Below are positions 1-6,639 of a stretch of DNA of 6,639 bases, piece after piece (the stretch's first letter is position 1; each line of letters starts with the position of its first letter). The position numbers and the translations under genes are program-made. The stretch lies in contig CAYYXP010000054.1 in NCBI GenBank assembly GCA_964475685.1, forward strand, positions 1-6,639. The letters run 5' to 3'. Source of the stretch: CAVVWJ01 sp964475685 (GTDB lineage Bacteria > Gemmatimonadota > Gemmatimonadetes > Gemmatimonadales > GWC2-71-9). The notes below the pieces were generated by a model, which was given only the letters and a program-made list of their open reading frames with translations, searched no databases and was not told where the DNA came from.

Positions 1-524
1 GCAACCTCGCCCCCGAGGGGTCCGTCGCCAAGATCACCGGCGTCAAGTCGCCCCGGATGACCGGTCCGGCCCGGATCTACGATTCCGAGGAGACGTGCCT
101 CGAGGCCATCCTCACCGGGAAGATCCGCCCCGGCGACGTACTGGTGATCCGGTACGAGGGCCCCCGCGGCGGCCCCGGCATGCGCGAGATGCTCGCCCCG
201 ACCTCCGCCATCATCGGCGCCGGCCTTGGCGATTCCGTCGCGCTGATCACCGACGGGCGCTTCTCCGGCGGCACCTACGGCCTCGTGGTGGGGCACGTGG
301 CGCCGGAGGCCGCCGCCGGCGGGCCGATCGCGCTGCTCGAGGAAGGGGACCTGATCACCATCGACGCCGAGCGGCGCGTGCTCGATGTGGATGTCTGCCA
401 GGACGAGCTGTCCCGCCGGCGCGCGGAGTGGAAGCCCCCCGCTCCCCGCTACACCGCCGGTGTCCTCCACAAGTACGCCCGGCTGGTCTCCAGCGCGAGC
501 CTCGGCGCCGTCACCGATCTCTAG
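1..524 (+). CDS. ilvD: Dihydroxy-acid dehydratase, C-terminal part (cut by left edge)
   Basis: IlvD is a cytoplasmic Fe-S enzyme that dehydrates 2,3-dihydroxy-isovalerate and 2,3-dihydroxy-3-methylvalerate to the keto acid precursors of valine and isoleucine. The reading frame enters from the left edge (first whole codon at base 3) and gives 173 residues, roughly the last third of a family usually near 555-560 residues. It opens with NLAPEGSVAKITG, a family hallmark, followed by YEGPRGGPGMREML, then LITDGRFSGGTYGLVVGHVAPEA, all typical of the IlvD C-terminal domain. The tail LHKYARLVSSASLGAVTD is also standard for the family, so the stop is genuine and not a frameshift. It lies on the strand opposite to the other ilv and leu genes here, converging with them. 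The Fe-S ligands and active-site region lie mostly upstream and cannot be checked. Confidence 0.97.
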   Translation, partial: NLAPEGSVAKITGVKSPRMTGPARIYDSEETCLEAILTGKIRPGDVLVIRYEGPRGGPGMREMLAPTSAIIGAGLGDSVALITDGRFSGGTYGLVVGHVAPEAAAGGPIALLEEGDLITIDAERRVLDVDVCQDELSRRRAEWKPPAPRYTAGVLHKYARLVSSASLGAVTDL

Positions 525-1185
525 TCCCGGCGGTCGCCGGGCGCGGGCGCGCGGCAGCAACGCCGCCGGCGTCATCGCCGTCGTCGCCCTGGTTCTCTAC
601 TCCATCCTCACCGCCTTCGTGGTCACCGGCGCCACCCTCGAGGCCGACACCAGACTCATGCTCAGCCTCGGCGCGGAGCGGCGCGCCTGGCTCTCGCCCG
701 TCATGTACCTCGCCAGCCTCGTCGGCGGGGGGGCCGTCGCCGTTCCCGCGGCGCTGCTGTTCGTCTTCCTGCTCCGGCGCCACCGGCGGGGGAGCGATGC
801 GAAGGCCTACGCCGTCATCGCCCTCAGCGGCTGGGCGCTGTACGGTCTCGCCAAGCTGTCCATCGAGCGCGCGCGGCCCCACGTCATCCCGTATCTGTAC
901 CACGGCGCCGGCTGGTACTCCTATCCCTCGGGCCACAGCACCCTCGCCCCGATCATCTTCGGACTCGCCGCGGTGCTCTGGAGCGCCCCCTGGAAATCGG
1001 AAGGCCGGCGTCGTGCGTTCATCATCGCCGCCAGCGTGCTGGCCTTCACCATCGCGTTCAGCCGGGTATACATCGGGGTCCACTATCCGAGCGACGTGGC
1101 GGGCGGGCTGCTCCTCGGCATCGGCTGGAGCTCGTTCTGGTACTGGTGGTGGGGAACGGCGCTGGAAGAGGAGCGCGCGGCCTAG
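460..1185 (+). CDS. PAP2-family membrane phosphatase
   Basis: This is an integral membrane phosphatase of the PAP2 (type 2 phosphatidic acid phosphatase) superfamily, whose members act on lipid phosphates or undecaprenyl pyrophosphate. All three signature motifs are present. Numbered from the GTG at 460 (241 residues), they are KLSIERARP (132-140, KX6RP), PSGH (156-159) and SRVYIGVHYPSD (201-212, SRX5HX3D), with catalytic histidines 159 and 208. About six hydrophobic segments are visible (near 36-58, 78-105, 116-132, 161-175, 185-200 and 213-233). The start is unsure: in this frame no ATG, GTG or TTG lies between the ilvD stop and the first helix. Candidates are ATG 385 or 391 and GTG 460, all inside ilvD, or GTG 619, which would cut away most of helix 1. 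None has a clear ribosome binding site. I chose 460 as the shortest form keeping helix 1. The natural substrate cannot be told, and nothing ties it to amino acid synthesis. Confidence 0.85.
   Translation: MSSTSTPGWSPARASAPSPISSPGGRRARARGSNAAGVIAVVALVLYSILTAFVVTGATLEADTRLMLSLGAERRAWLSPVMYLASLVGGGAVAVPAALLFVFLLRRHRRGSDAKAYAVIALSGWALYGLAKLSIERARPHVIPYLYHGAGWYSYPSGHSTLAPIIFGLAAVLWSAPWKSEGRRRAFIIAASVLAFTIAFSRVYIGVHYPSDVAGGLLLGIGWSSFWYWWWGTALEEERAA
526..541. other. GC-rich inverted repeat just after the ilvD stop
   Basis: CCCGGCG (526-532) and CGCCGGG (535-541) are perfect reverse complements two bases apart, so a realistic fold is a 6-bp stem with a GGTC tetraloop. It begins one base after the ilvD stop codon. 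No T-run follows, so it is not a classical intrinsic terminator. It could limit read-through into the next gene or be chance in very GC-rich DNA. Confidence 0.35.
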
Positions 1186-2270
1186 CGGGCGGGGGCCGGC
1201 GCGGCGCCCCGGAGCACCAGGCGGGCGACCTCCTCGCCGAGCTGCCTCGTCCCCACCGTCGGCTCCCCCGGACGGGCGATGTCGGCAGTGCGGGCGCCCG
1301 CGGCGAGAACCGCGAAGAGCGACCGCTCGACGGCGGAGGCCGCGTCCGGAAGCCCCAGCCCATGCCGCAGCAGCATGGCCGCGGAAGCGATCGCCCCAAT
1401 CGGGTTGGCGATCCCCTTGCCGGCGATGTCGGGAGCGGAGCCGTGGACCGGCTCGAAGAGGCCCGGCCCGTCGCCGATCGAGGCCGAGGGAAGGAGCCCC
1501 AGCGAGCCGGCCAGCACCGCCCCCTCGTCGCTCAGGATGTCGCCGAAGAGGTTCTCGGTGAGGAGGACGTCGATGTCCACTGGATTGGTGACGAGGCGCA
1601 TCGCGGCGAAATCCACGTACAGGTGCTCCAGCCGGACGTCGGGGTACTCGTTCCCGACCCGGGTCACCGTCTCCCGCCAGAGCTGGGAGACCTCCAGCAC
1701 GTTCGCCTTGTCCACCGACGTCACCAGCCGCCGCCGGCCCCGCGCAGCCTCGAAAGCCACCCGTGCCACTCGCTCGATCTCCGGCACGGTGTACCGAAGG
1801 GTATTCACAGCCTCGGTGGCGCCGAGGCTCCTCGGCTCGCCGTAGTAGAGCCCGCCGAGGAGTTCGCGCACGATGAGGAGGTCCACTCCCTCGAGCCGCT
1901 CGGGCCGGAGGGGGGAGGCGTGCTGGAGCGCAGGGTGCACCGTCACCGGGCGCAGATTGGCGTATGCCTTGAGGAGCTTGCGCAGCGCCAGGAGGCCGGC
2001 CTCAGGCCGCCGCTTCCCTTCGGCCGCCGCGAGCGACGGATGGCCCACGGCGCCGAGGAGGACGGCGTCGGCCTCGACGACGGCGTCGCGGGTGCGCGCC
2101 GGCAGGGAGTCGCCCGATTCTTCGACGCCGGCGGCGCCGACGGGATACTCGGCGGTCTCGATGGCGTAGCCGAAGAGGTCGGCCGTGGAGCGGAGCACCC
2201 GGACCGCCTCCGTCGTGACCTCGGGGCCGATTCCGTCGCCGGGTAGGACGGCGACGGTGTACCGCTTCAC
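1182..2270 (-). CDS. leuB: 3-isopropylmalate dehydrogenase
   Basis: LeuB oxidatively decarboxylates 3-isopropylmalate with NAD+ to 2-ketoisocaproate, the third step of the leucine branch, in the cytoplasm. The protein has 362 residues, normal for the family. It begins VKRYTVAVLPGDGIGPEV and has the IPMDH-specific VRELLGGLYYGEPR (134-147), DKANVL (187-192), ENLFGDILSDEGA (239-251) and the nucleotide-binding HGSAPDIAGKGIANP (276-290). Expected substrate and metal residues are all present: R97, R107, R135, Y142, K188, D220, D244 and D248. I chose the GTG at 2270 because it gives the family's normal N-terminus and has a strong Shine-Dalgarno five bases upstream. The frame stays open for 87 more codons into leuD, but that stretch is only a shadow. 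Its start overlaps the leuD stop by four bases (GTGA), so translational coupling is likely. Its stop overlaps the stop of the convergent PAP2 gene. Confidence 0.97.
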   Translation of the reverse strand: MKRYTVAVLPGDGIGPEVTTEAVRVLRSTADLFGYAIETAEYPVGAAGVEESGDSLPARTRDAVVEADAVLLGAVGHPSLAAAEGKRRPEAGLLALRKLLKAYANLRPVTVHPALQHASPLRPERLEGVDLLIVRELLGGLYYGEPRSLGATEAVNTLRYTVPEIERVARVAFEAARGRRRLVTSVDKANVLEVSQLWRETVTRVGNEYPDVRLEHLYVDFAAMRLVTNPVDIDVLLTENLFGDILSDEGAVLAGSLGLLPSASIGDGPGLFEPVHGSAPDIAGKGIANPIGAIASAAMLLRHGLGLPDAASAVERSLFAVLAAGARTADIARPGEPTVGTRQLGEEVARLVLRGAAPAPAR

Positions 2271-2863
2271 GAGGCCCTCCGGCGCCGCTCGAACGCGGCG
2301 ATCCGGTCTTCCTGGAGCAGCGTCTTGCCGATCTCGTCGAGACCCTGGAGCAGCATCTCTCTCCGGTAGTCGTCCATGGCGAAGCCGGCGTCGAACCCCG
2401 CGCCGTCCGAAACCCGCTGGCGCTGTAGATCCACCGTCAGCTCGTAGCCCCCGCTGGCGGCATCGGCACGGGCAAACAGCTCGTTCACCTGCGGCTCGGG
2501 GAGGACCACGGGGAGGAGGCCGTTCTGACAACAGTTACCGTAAAAGATGTCGGCAAATGAAGGGGCAATGATGCTCCGGAATCCGTACTCGGCGAGGGCC
2601 CATGGCGCGTGCTCCCTCGAGGAGCCGCAGCCGAAATTGGGCCCGGCCACGAGAATGGTCGCCCCAGCCGCCTCGGGACGGTTCAGCTCGAATTCCGGGT
2701 TCGGCGACCCATCGGCGAGGTAACGCCAGTCGAAGAAGAGGCAGGGCCCGAAGCCGGTTCGCTCTATGCGCTTGAGGAACTGCTTCGGGATGATCTGATC
2801 GGTATCGACGTTGGCCCTAGGCAGCGCGGCGACGCGTCCGGAGTGCACGGAGAACGGTTGCAT
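2267..2863 (-). CDS. leuD: 3-isopropylmalate dehydratase, small subunit
   Basis: LeuD is the small (swivel-domain) subunit of isopropylmalate isomerase. With LeuC it converts 2-isopropylmalate to 3-isopropylmalate. The 198 residues match the roughly 200 of the long bacterial form. Motifs follow the Escherichia coli protein closely: ANVDTDQIIPKQFLKR (17-32), TGFGPCLFFDWRYL (36-49), NFGCGSSREHAPWAL (76-90), IIAPSFADIFYGN (98-110) and GLDEIGKTL (174-182). The ATG at 2863 is the only usable start, because no other start codon lies between it and an in-frame TGA about 36 bases upstream. No Shine-Dalgarno is visible in the short AT-rich stretch before it, which is odd in this cluster. Unlike most leuC-leuD pairs it is split from its partner by a 158-base spacer. 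Its stop overlaps the leuB start. Confidence 0.97.
   Translation of the reverse strand: MQPFSVHSGRVAALPRANVDTDQIIPKQFLKRIERTGFGPCLFFDWRYLADGSPNPEFELNRPEAAGATILVAGPNFGCGSSREHAPWALAEYGFRSIIAPSFADIFYGNCCQNGLLPVVLPEPQVNELFARADAASGGYELTVDLQRQRVSDGAGFDAGFAMDDYRREMLLQGLDEIGKTLLQEDRIAAFERRRRAS
2275..2280 (-). promoter_or_regulatory. Ribosome binding site of leuB
   Basis: The minus strand reads GGAGGG here, inside the 3' end of leuD. The GGAGG core lies five bases before the GTG at 2270. It decides the leuB start in favour of that GTG over any start further up the open frame. Confidence 0.75.
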
Positions 2864-3021
2864 ACTATTTCGAATGTTTATGCATGAGCGTGCCGGACCT
2901 CATGTGACATATCAGTTCAGATCCATGCCATAAACAGGAATCAGATAGTCAATTACAAACCGCGGCCTACATCATCTGATGGTTGAGCACGTAATCAGTT
3001 TCCCACTGCATACGGCCGGGA
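2864..3021 (-). promoter_or_regulatory. AT-richer spacer between leuC and leuD (possible leuDB leader or internal promoter)
   Basis: This is the only sizeable gap in the minus-strand cluster. By hand count it is about 46% GC against about two thirds in the flanking genes. It holds the inverted repeat at 2875-2936, three copies of CTGAT on the minus strand (ending at 2994, 2940 and 2911), and only very short open frames. The best promoter-like pair on the minus strand, TTGTAA, 17 bases, GTTTAT, is weak (4/6 and 3/6 matches to the sigma-70 consensus). A regulatory leader for leuDB or an internal promoter is the simplest reading. A small insertion is also possible. The role is inferred from position and composition only. 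Confidence 0.45.
2875..2936 (-). repeat. Imperfect inverted repeat (stem-loop) before leuD
   Basis: TGTTTATGCATG (2875-2886) and CATGCCATAAACA (2924-2936) are reverse complements over 12 bases with one extra base in the second arm. A G-U pair can add one more. The loop is about 37 bases. In the leuD transcript the stem would end 11 bases before the start codon, which is where it could affect initiation. There is no U-run after it, so it is not a classical terminator. It could instead be an operator, or the ends of a tiny inserted element. Confidence 0.55.
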
Positions 3022-4427
3022 TCAATCCCTCATATACCCGCGGACGTCCACCAGCCGCCCTTCGACCGCCGCCGCGACCGCCATCACCGGGCTCACGAGA
3101 TGGGTCCGGCCTCCCTTCCCCTGCCGCCCCTCGAAGTTCCGGTTGGAGGTCGAGGCGCAGCGCTCTCCCGGTCCCAGGATGTCGTCGTTCATGCCCAGGC
3201 ACATCGAGCACCCCGGGTTCCGCCACTCGAACCCGGCCTCGGTGAAGATCCGGTCGAGGCCCTCGCGCTCGGCCTCGAGCTTGACCTGCTGCGACCCGGG
3301 GACCACCATCGCCCGGACCCCGGACGCGACCCGGCGGCCCCGGGCCACCTTGGCCGCCTCGCGCAGGTCTTCGATGCGCGCGTTGGTGCAGGACCCCAGG
3401 AAAACCCGGTCGACCTTGAGGCCCTCGAGCGGCGTGCCGGGACGAAGCCCCATGTACTCCAGCGCCCGCCGGTAGGACTGCCGGTCCGCCTCGGACGCCT
3501 GGTCGGCGGGGTCGGGGACGAGCTCGGTGATCTCGGCGGTCATCCCGGGAGAGGTTCCCCAGGTGACCTGGGGGCCGAGAGAGGCGGCCTGGATCGTGAC
3601 ATGGTGATCGAACGTGGCGCCCGAGTCGGTGTGCAGGCCGCGCCATCCCTCGACCGCACGCGCCCACATGTCGCCCTTGGGCGCCCGGGGGCGGTCCCGC
3701 AGATAGGCGAATGTCGTGTCGTCCGGCGCCACCATCCCCGCCCGGGCGCCCGCCTCGATGGACATGTTGCAGACGGTCATCCGGCCTTCCATCGAGAGCG
3801 CCTGAATGGCCTCGCCGGTGTATTCCACGGCGTGCCCGCTGGCGCCCGCGGTGCCGATGCGTCGGATCAGGGCCAGCACGAGGTCCTTGGCGGTCACCCC
3901 GGCCGCGAGGCGCCCGTCAAACCGGACCTCCATGGTGCGGGGCTTCGACTGCACGGTGCACTGGGTGGCGAGGACATGCTCCACCTCGCTCGTCCCGATC
4001 CCGAAGGCGAGCGCGCCGAAGGCCCCGTGGGTCGAGGTGTGCGAGTCGCCGCAGACGATCACCATCCCCGGGCGGGTGATGCCCAGCTCCGGGCCGATCA
4101 CGTGGACGATCCCCTGCTCCGGCGACTCGAGATCGAAGAGCTCGACACCGAACTCGCGGGCGTTCTTCACCAGCGCGGCCACCTGCCGGGCGCTGACCTG
4201 GTCGGCGATGGGCAGCCGCCGGTCTCCGGTGGAGACGTTGTGGTCCACCGTGGCCACCGTGAGCTCCGGGCGTCGCACCCGCCGCCCCGCCAGGCGGAGG
4301 CCGTCGAACGCCTGGGGCGAGGTGACCTCGTGAACCAGGTGCAGATCGACGTAGAGGAGCGCGGGGCCGCCGGGGCTCTGGGCGACGACGTGGGCGTCCC
4401 AGACCTTCTCGAATATCGTGCGCGGGC

Positions 4428-4431
<4 letters not shown>
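3022..4431 (-). CDS. leuC: 3-isopropylmalate dehydratase, large subunit
   Basis: LeuC is the aconitase-like, [4Fe-4S]-containing catalytic subunit of isopropylmalate isomerase and works with LeuD. The protein has 469 residues, the normal length. It starts with TIFEKVWDAHVV and has VDLHLVHEVTSPQAF, the ATVDHN motif (60-65), CGDSHTSTHGAFGALAFGIG, and near the end SNRNFEGRQGKGGRTHLVSP. The three iron-sulfur ligands are in place: C348 in GSCTNARIEDL, and C408 and C411 in NPGCSMCLGMN. The GTG at 4431 is the start because it gives the family N-terminus. The frame runs open for 179 more codons upstream, but that part overlaps ilvC and shows no LeuC similarity. The start overlaps the ilvC stop by four bases (GTGA), with a GGAG four bases upstream as a possible binding site. 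LeuA, which often sits at this point, is absent. Confidence 0.97.
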
Positions 4432-5495
<1,064 letters not shown>

Positions 5496-5501
5496 GAGGA
5501 A

Positions 5502-5505
5502 TCCT
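5502..5505 (-). promoter_or_regulatory. Ribosome binding site of ilvC
   Basis: AGGA on the minus strand lies six bases before the ilvC ATG, inside the 31-base gap after ilvN. It is short but well placed and supports the start at 5495. Confidence 0.55.
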
Positions 5506-5526
5506 GGTGGTGGTTGGGTGGACGGG

Positions 5527-6039
5527 TCATGTCGCCGAGGTTTCGAGCGTCGGCAGGGGGGCGGCGGCTTCCATCGCGATCGCCCCGCTCCGCGCCACCT
5601 CGATGATGTCGAACGGCTCCAGCGCGCGGATGCACGAGAGGACGAAGGCCTCGGAGCCGGTCAGCTCGATGATAATGGTGTCGGCCGAGTCGTCCACCAC
5701 GGTGGCGTGGTAGAGCTGGACGACGTCGAGCAGCTCGCCGTAGCGGTTCGCGTGCGGTCGGATCTTCACCAGGGCCATCTCGCGGGACACGCCGTCGCCC
5801 GCCGGGAAGGTGACGGCCTCGCGAACGCCCACGACTTTCTGGAGATGTTGCACGGCACGCTCCGCGGTCGCTTCGTCGGAATTGAGCATGATGGTGAGCC
5901 TCGACACGCCCGGCGTCGCCGTGGGCCCCACGGCGATACTGCGCACGGGCAGGTTACGCCGCCGGACCAGCCCGACGGCACGGGTGAACGTGATGAGACG
6001 GTCCTCCAGGAGGACCGTTACCGCCTGGATACCGCTCAT
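5527..6039 (-). CDS. ilvN: Acetohydroxyacid synthase, small (regulatory) subunit
   Basis: This is the ACT-domain subunit that activates the IlvB catalytic subunit and in many bacteria confers feedback inhibition by valine. At 170 residues it has the two-part layout of the longer IlvH/IlvN proteins. The N-terminal ACT domain covers about 5-75, with the hallmark IAVGPTATPGVSRLTI at 35-50. The C-terminal small-subunit domain covers about 85-155, with MALVKI and DIIEVARSGAIAM. The N-terminal helix is divergent: against E. coli IlvH, the residue at the position of Gly14 is I16 and at Asn29 is P31, two positions known to matter for valine binding. The enzyme may therefore be little or not inhibited by valine. 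The ATG at 6039 overlaps the ilvB stop by four bases (ATGA). No strong binding site precedes it, so coupling to ilvB translation is likely. It could equally be named ilvH. Confidence 0.95.
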   Translation of the reverse strand: MSGIQAVTVLLEDRLITFTRAVGLVRRRNLPVRSIAVGPTATPGVSRLTIMLNSDEATAERAVQHLQKVVGVREAVTFPAGDGVSREMALVKIRPHANRYGELLDVVQLYHATVVDDSADTIIIELTGSEAFVLSCIRALEPFDIIEVARSGAIAMEAAAPLPTLETSAT

Positions 6040-6639
6040 GCCGGAACCAGCCGGGGGGGCGGCGCCGGCGCGGGCGGCTCCTCCGACTCGATCGGGTCCG
6101 AGAGCGAGGCGCCCGGCGGGATCATCGGGAAGACGTTGGCCTCCTGCTCGATCACGAACTCGACGAGCGCGGGGCCGGCGCCGGCCATCGCCTCCTTCAG
6201 CACCCCCTCCACCTGGTCGCCGCTCTCGACTCGCCAGCCGGGGATGCCGTACGCCTCGGCGAGGCGCACGTAATTCGGGCTCCATATCGGCGTGGCGGAG
6301 TAGCGGCGGCCGTGGAAGAACTGCTGCCACTGTCGCACCATGCCGAGGTAGCCGTTGTTGAAGATCGCCATCTTCACCGGGATCCCTTCCTGCACCATGG
6401 TGGCGATCTCCTGCATGTTCATCTGGAAGCCGCCGTCCCCGGAGATCGCCCACACCGGCTCGTCCGGCCGCGCGAGCGCCACCCCCATGGCCGCCGGCAC
6501 CGCGAACCCCATCGTCCCCAGCCCCCCCGACGTGATGTGGGTGTTGGGGCGCTGGTAGGGAAAGAGCTTCGCCACCCACATCTGGTGCTGCCCGACGTCG
6601 GAGACGATGGTGCAGCGCCCGTCCGTCGCGGTGCCGATG
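6036..6639 (-). CDS. ilvB: Acetohydroxyacid synthase, large subunit, C-terminal part (cut by right edge)
   Basis: IlvB is the thiamine-diphosphate and FAD dependent catalytic subunit that condenses pyruvate with pyruvate or 2-ketobutyrate, the first common step of the pathway. Two hundred residues are visible, about the last third of a family of 560-600. The frame enters from the right edge as SDVGQHQMW, followed by TSGGLGTMGFAVPAA. The thiamine-diphosphate motif follows: GDG at residues 67-69 of the visible part, 24 residues, then NN at 94-95. Next come the family stretch GYLGMVRQWQQFF and RLAEAYGIPGWRV. The pair QHQMW and RQWQ marks a true acetohydroxyacid synthase over other thiamine enzymes. 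After PMIPPGAS the protein ends in an acidic, proline-rich tail (about 20 residues), which is unusual but does not affect the domain. Its TGA overlaps the ilvN ATG. Confidence 0.96.
   Translation of the reverse strand, partial: IGTATDGRCTIVSDVGQHQMWVAKLFPYQRPNTHITSGGLGTMGFAVPAAMGVALARPDEPVWAISGDGGFQMNMQEIATMVQEGIPVKMAIFNNGYLGMVRQWQQFFHGRRYSATPIWSPNYVRLAEAYGIPGWRVESGDQVEGVLKEAMAGAGPALVEFVIEQEANVFPMIPPGASLSDPIESEEPPAPAPPPRLVPA

Noticed and set aside
95..1561. Long open frame of 488 codons on the plus strand
   Set aside because: It runs out of frame across ilvD, PAP2 and the complement of leuB. Its product is Arg/Pro/Ser-rich low-complexity sequence with no family motif, a GC-driven shadow.
2271..2531. 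87-codon N-terminal extension of the leuB frame
   Set aside because: It overlaps leuD. The GTG at 2270 has a strong binding site and gives the standard LeuB start.
2929..2960. Sigma-70 promoter for leuD (TTGTAA, 17 bases, GTTTAT on the minus strand)
   Set aside because: Spacing is ideal but the hexamers match only 4/6 and 3/6, which is too weak to call as a separate feature.
2967..3011. Fourteen-codon minus-strand frame (MQWETDYVLNHQMM) as a leader peptide of a leucine attenuator
   Set aside because: It has only one Leu codon, no well-placed binding site and no terminator hairpin with a U-run following it.

Overview
This is a high-GC window of about two thirds G+C, except for one AT-richer spacer. 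It carries most of a bacterial branched-chain amino acid (isoleucine, valine, leucine) biosynthesis locus. The organism is probably a free-living, prototrophic, high-GC bacterium. GTG starts, class I ketol-acid reductoisomerase and tightly overlapping genes fit several environmental phyla, and I cannot name the lineage from the sequence.

Left part, plus strand: the 3' end of ilvD (dihydroxy-acid dehydratase), cut by the left edge, is followed at once by a membrane PAP2-family phosphatase. That phosphatase has all its catalytic motifs but no ordinary start codon between the ilvD stop and its first membrane helix.

Right part, minus strand, read from right to left: ilvB (3' part, cut by the right edge), ilvN, ilvC, leuC, leuD, leuB. 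Three junctions (ilvB/ilvN, ilvC/leuC, leuD/leuB) are 4-base ATGA or GTGA overlaps, and ilvN/ilvC are 31 bases apart. The exception is a 158-base spacer of about 46% GC between leuC and leuD, which holds an imperfect inverted repeat ending 11 bases before the leuD start codon. The minus-strand genes converge on the plus-strand pair, and the leuB and PAP2 stop codons share one CTAG.

Together IlvBN (acetohydroxyacid synthase), IlvC and IlvD make the valine and isoleucine keto acids. LeuCD and LeuB carry 2-isopropylmalate to 2-ketoisocaproate. LeuA, which starts the leucine branch, and the final transaminase are not in the window. The PAP2 enzyme has no evident link to the pathway.

I see no new multi-gene system. 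The points worth a second look are the leuC-leuD spacer and its stem-loop, an IlvN regulatory subunit that lacks the residues known to matter for valine inhibition, the start problem of the PAP2 gene, and the terminator-free convergent junction.
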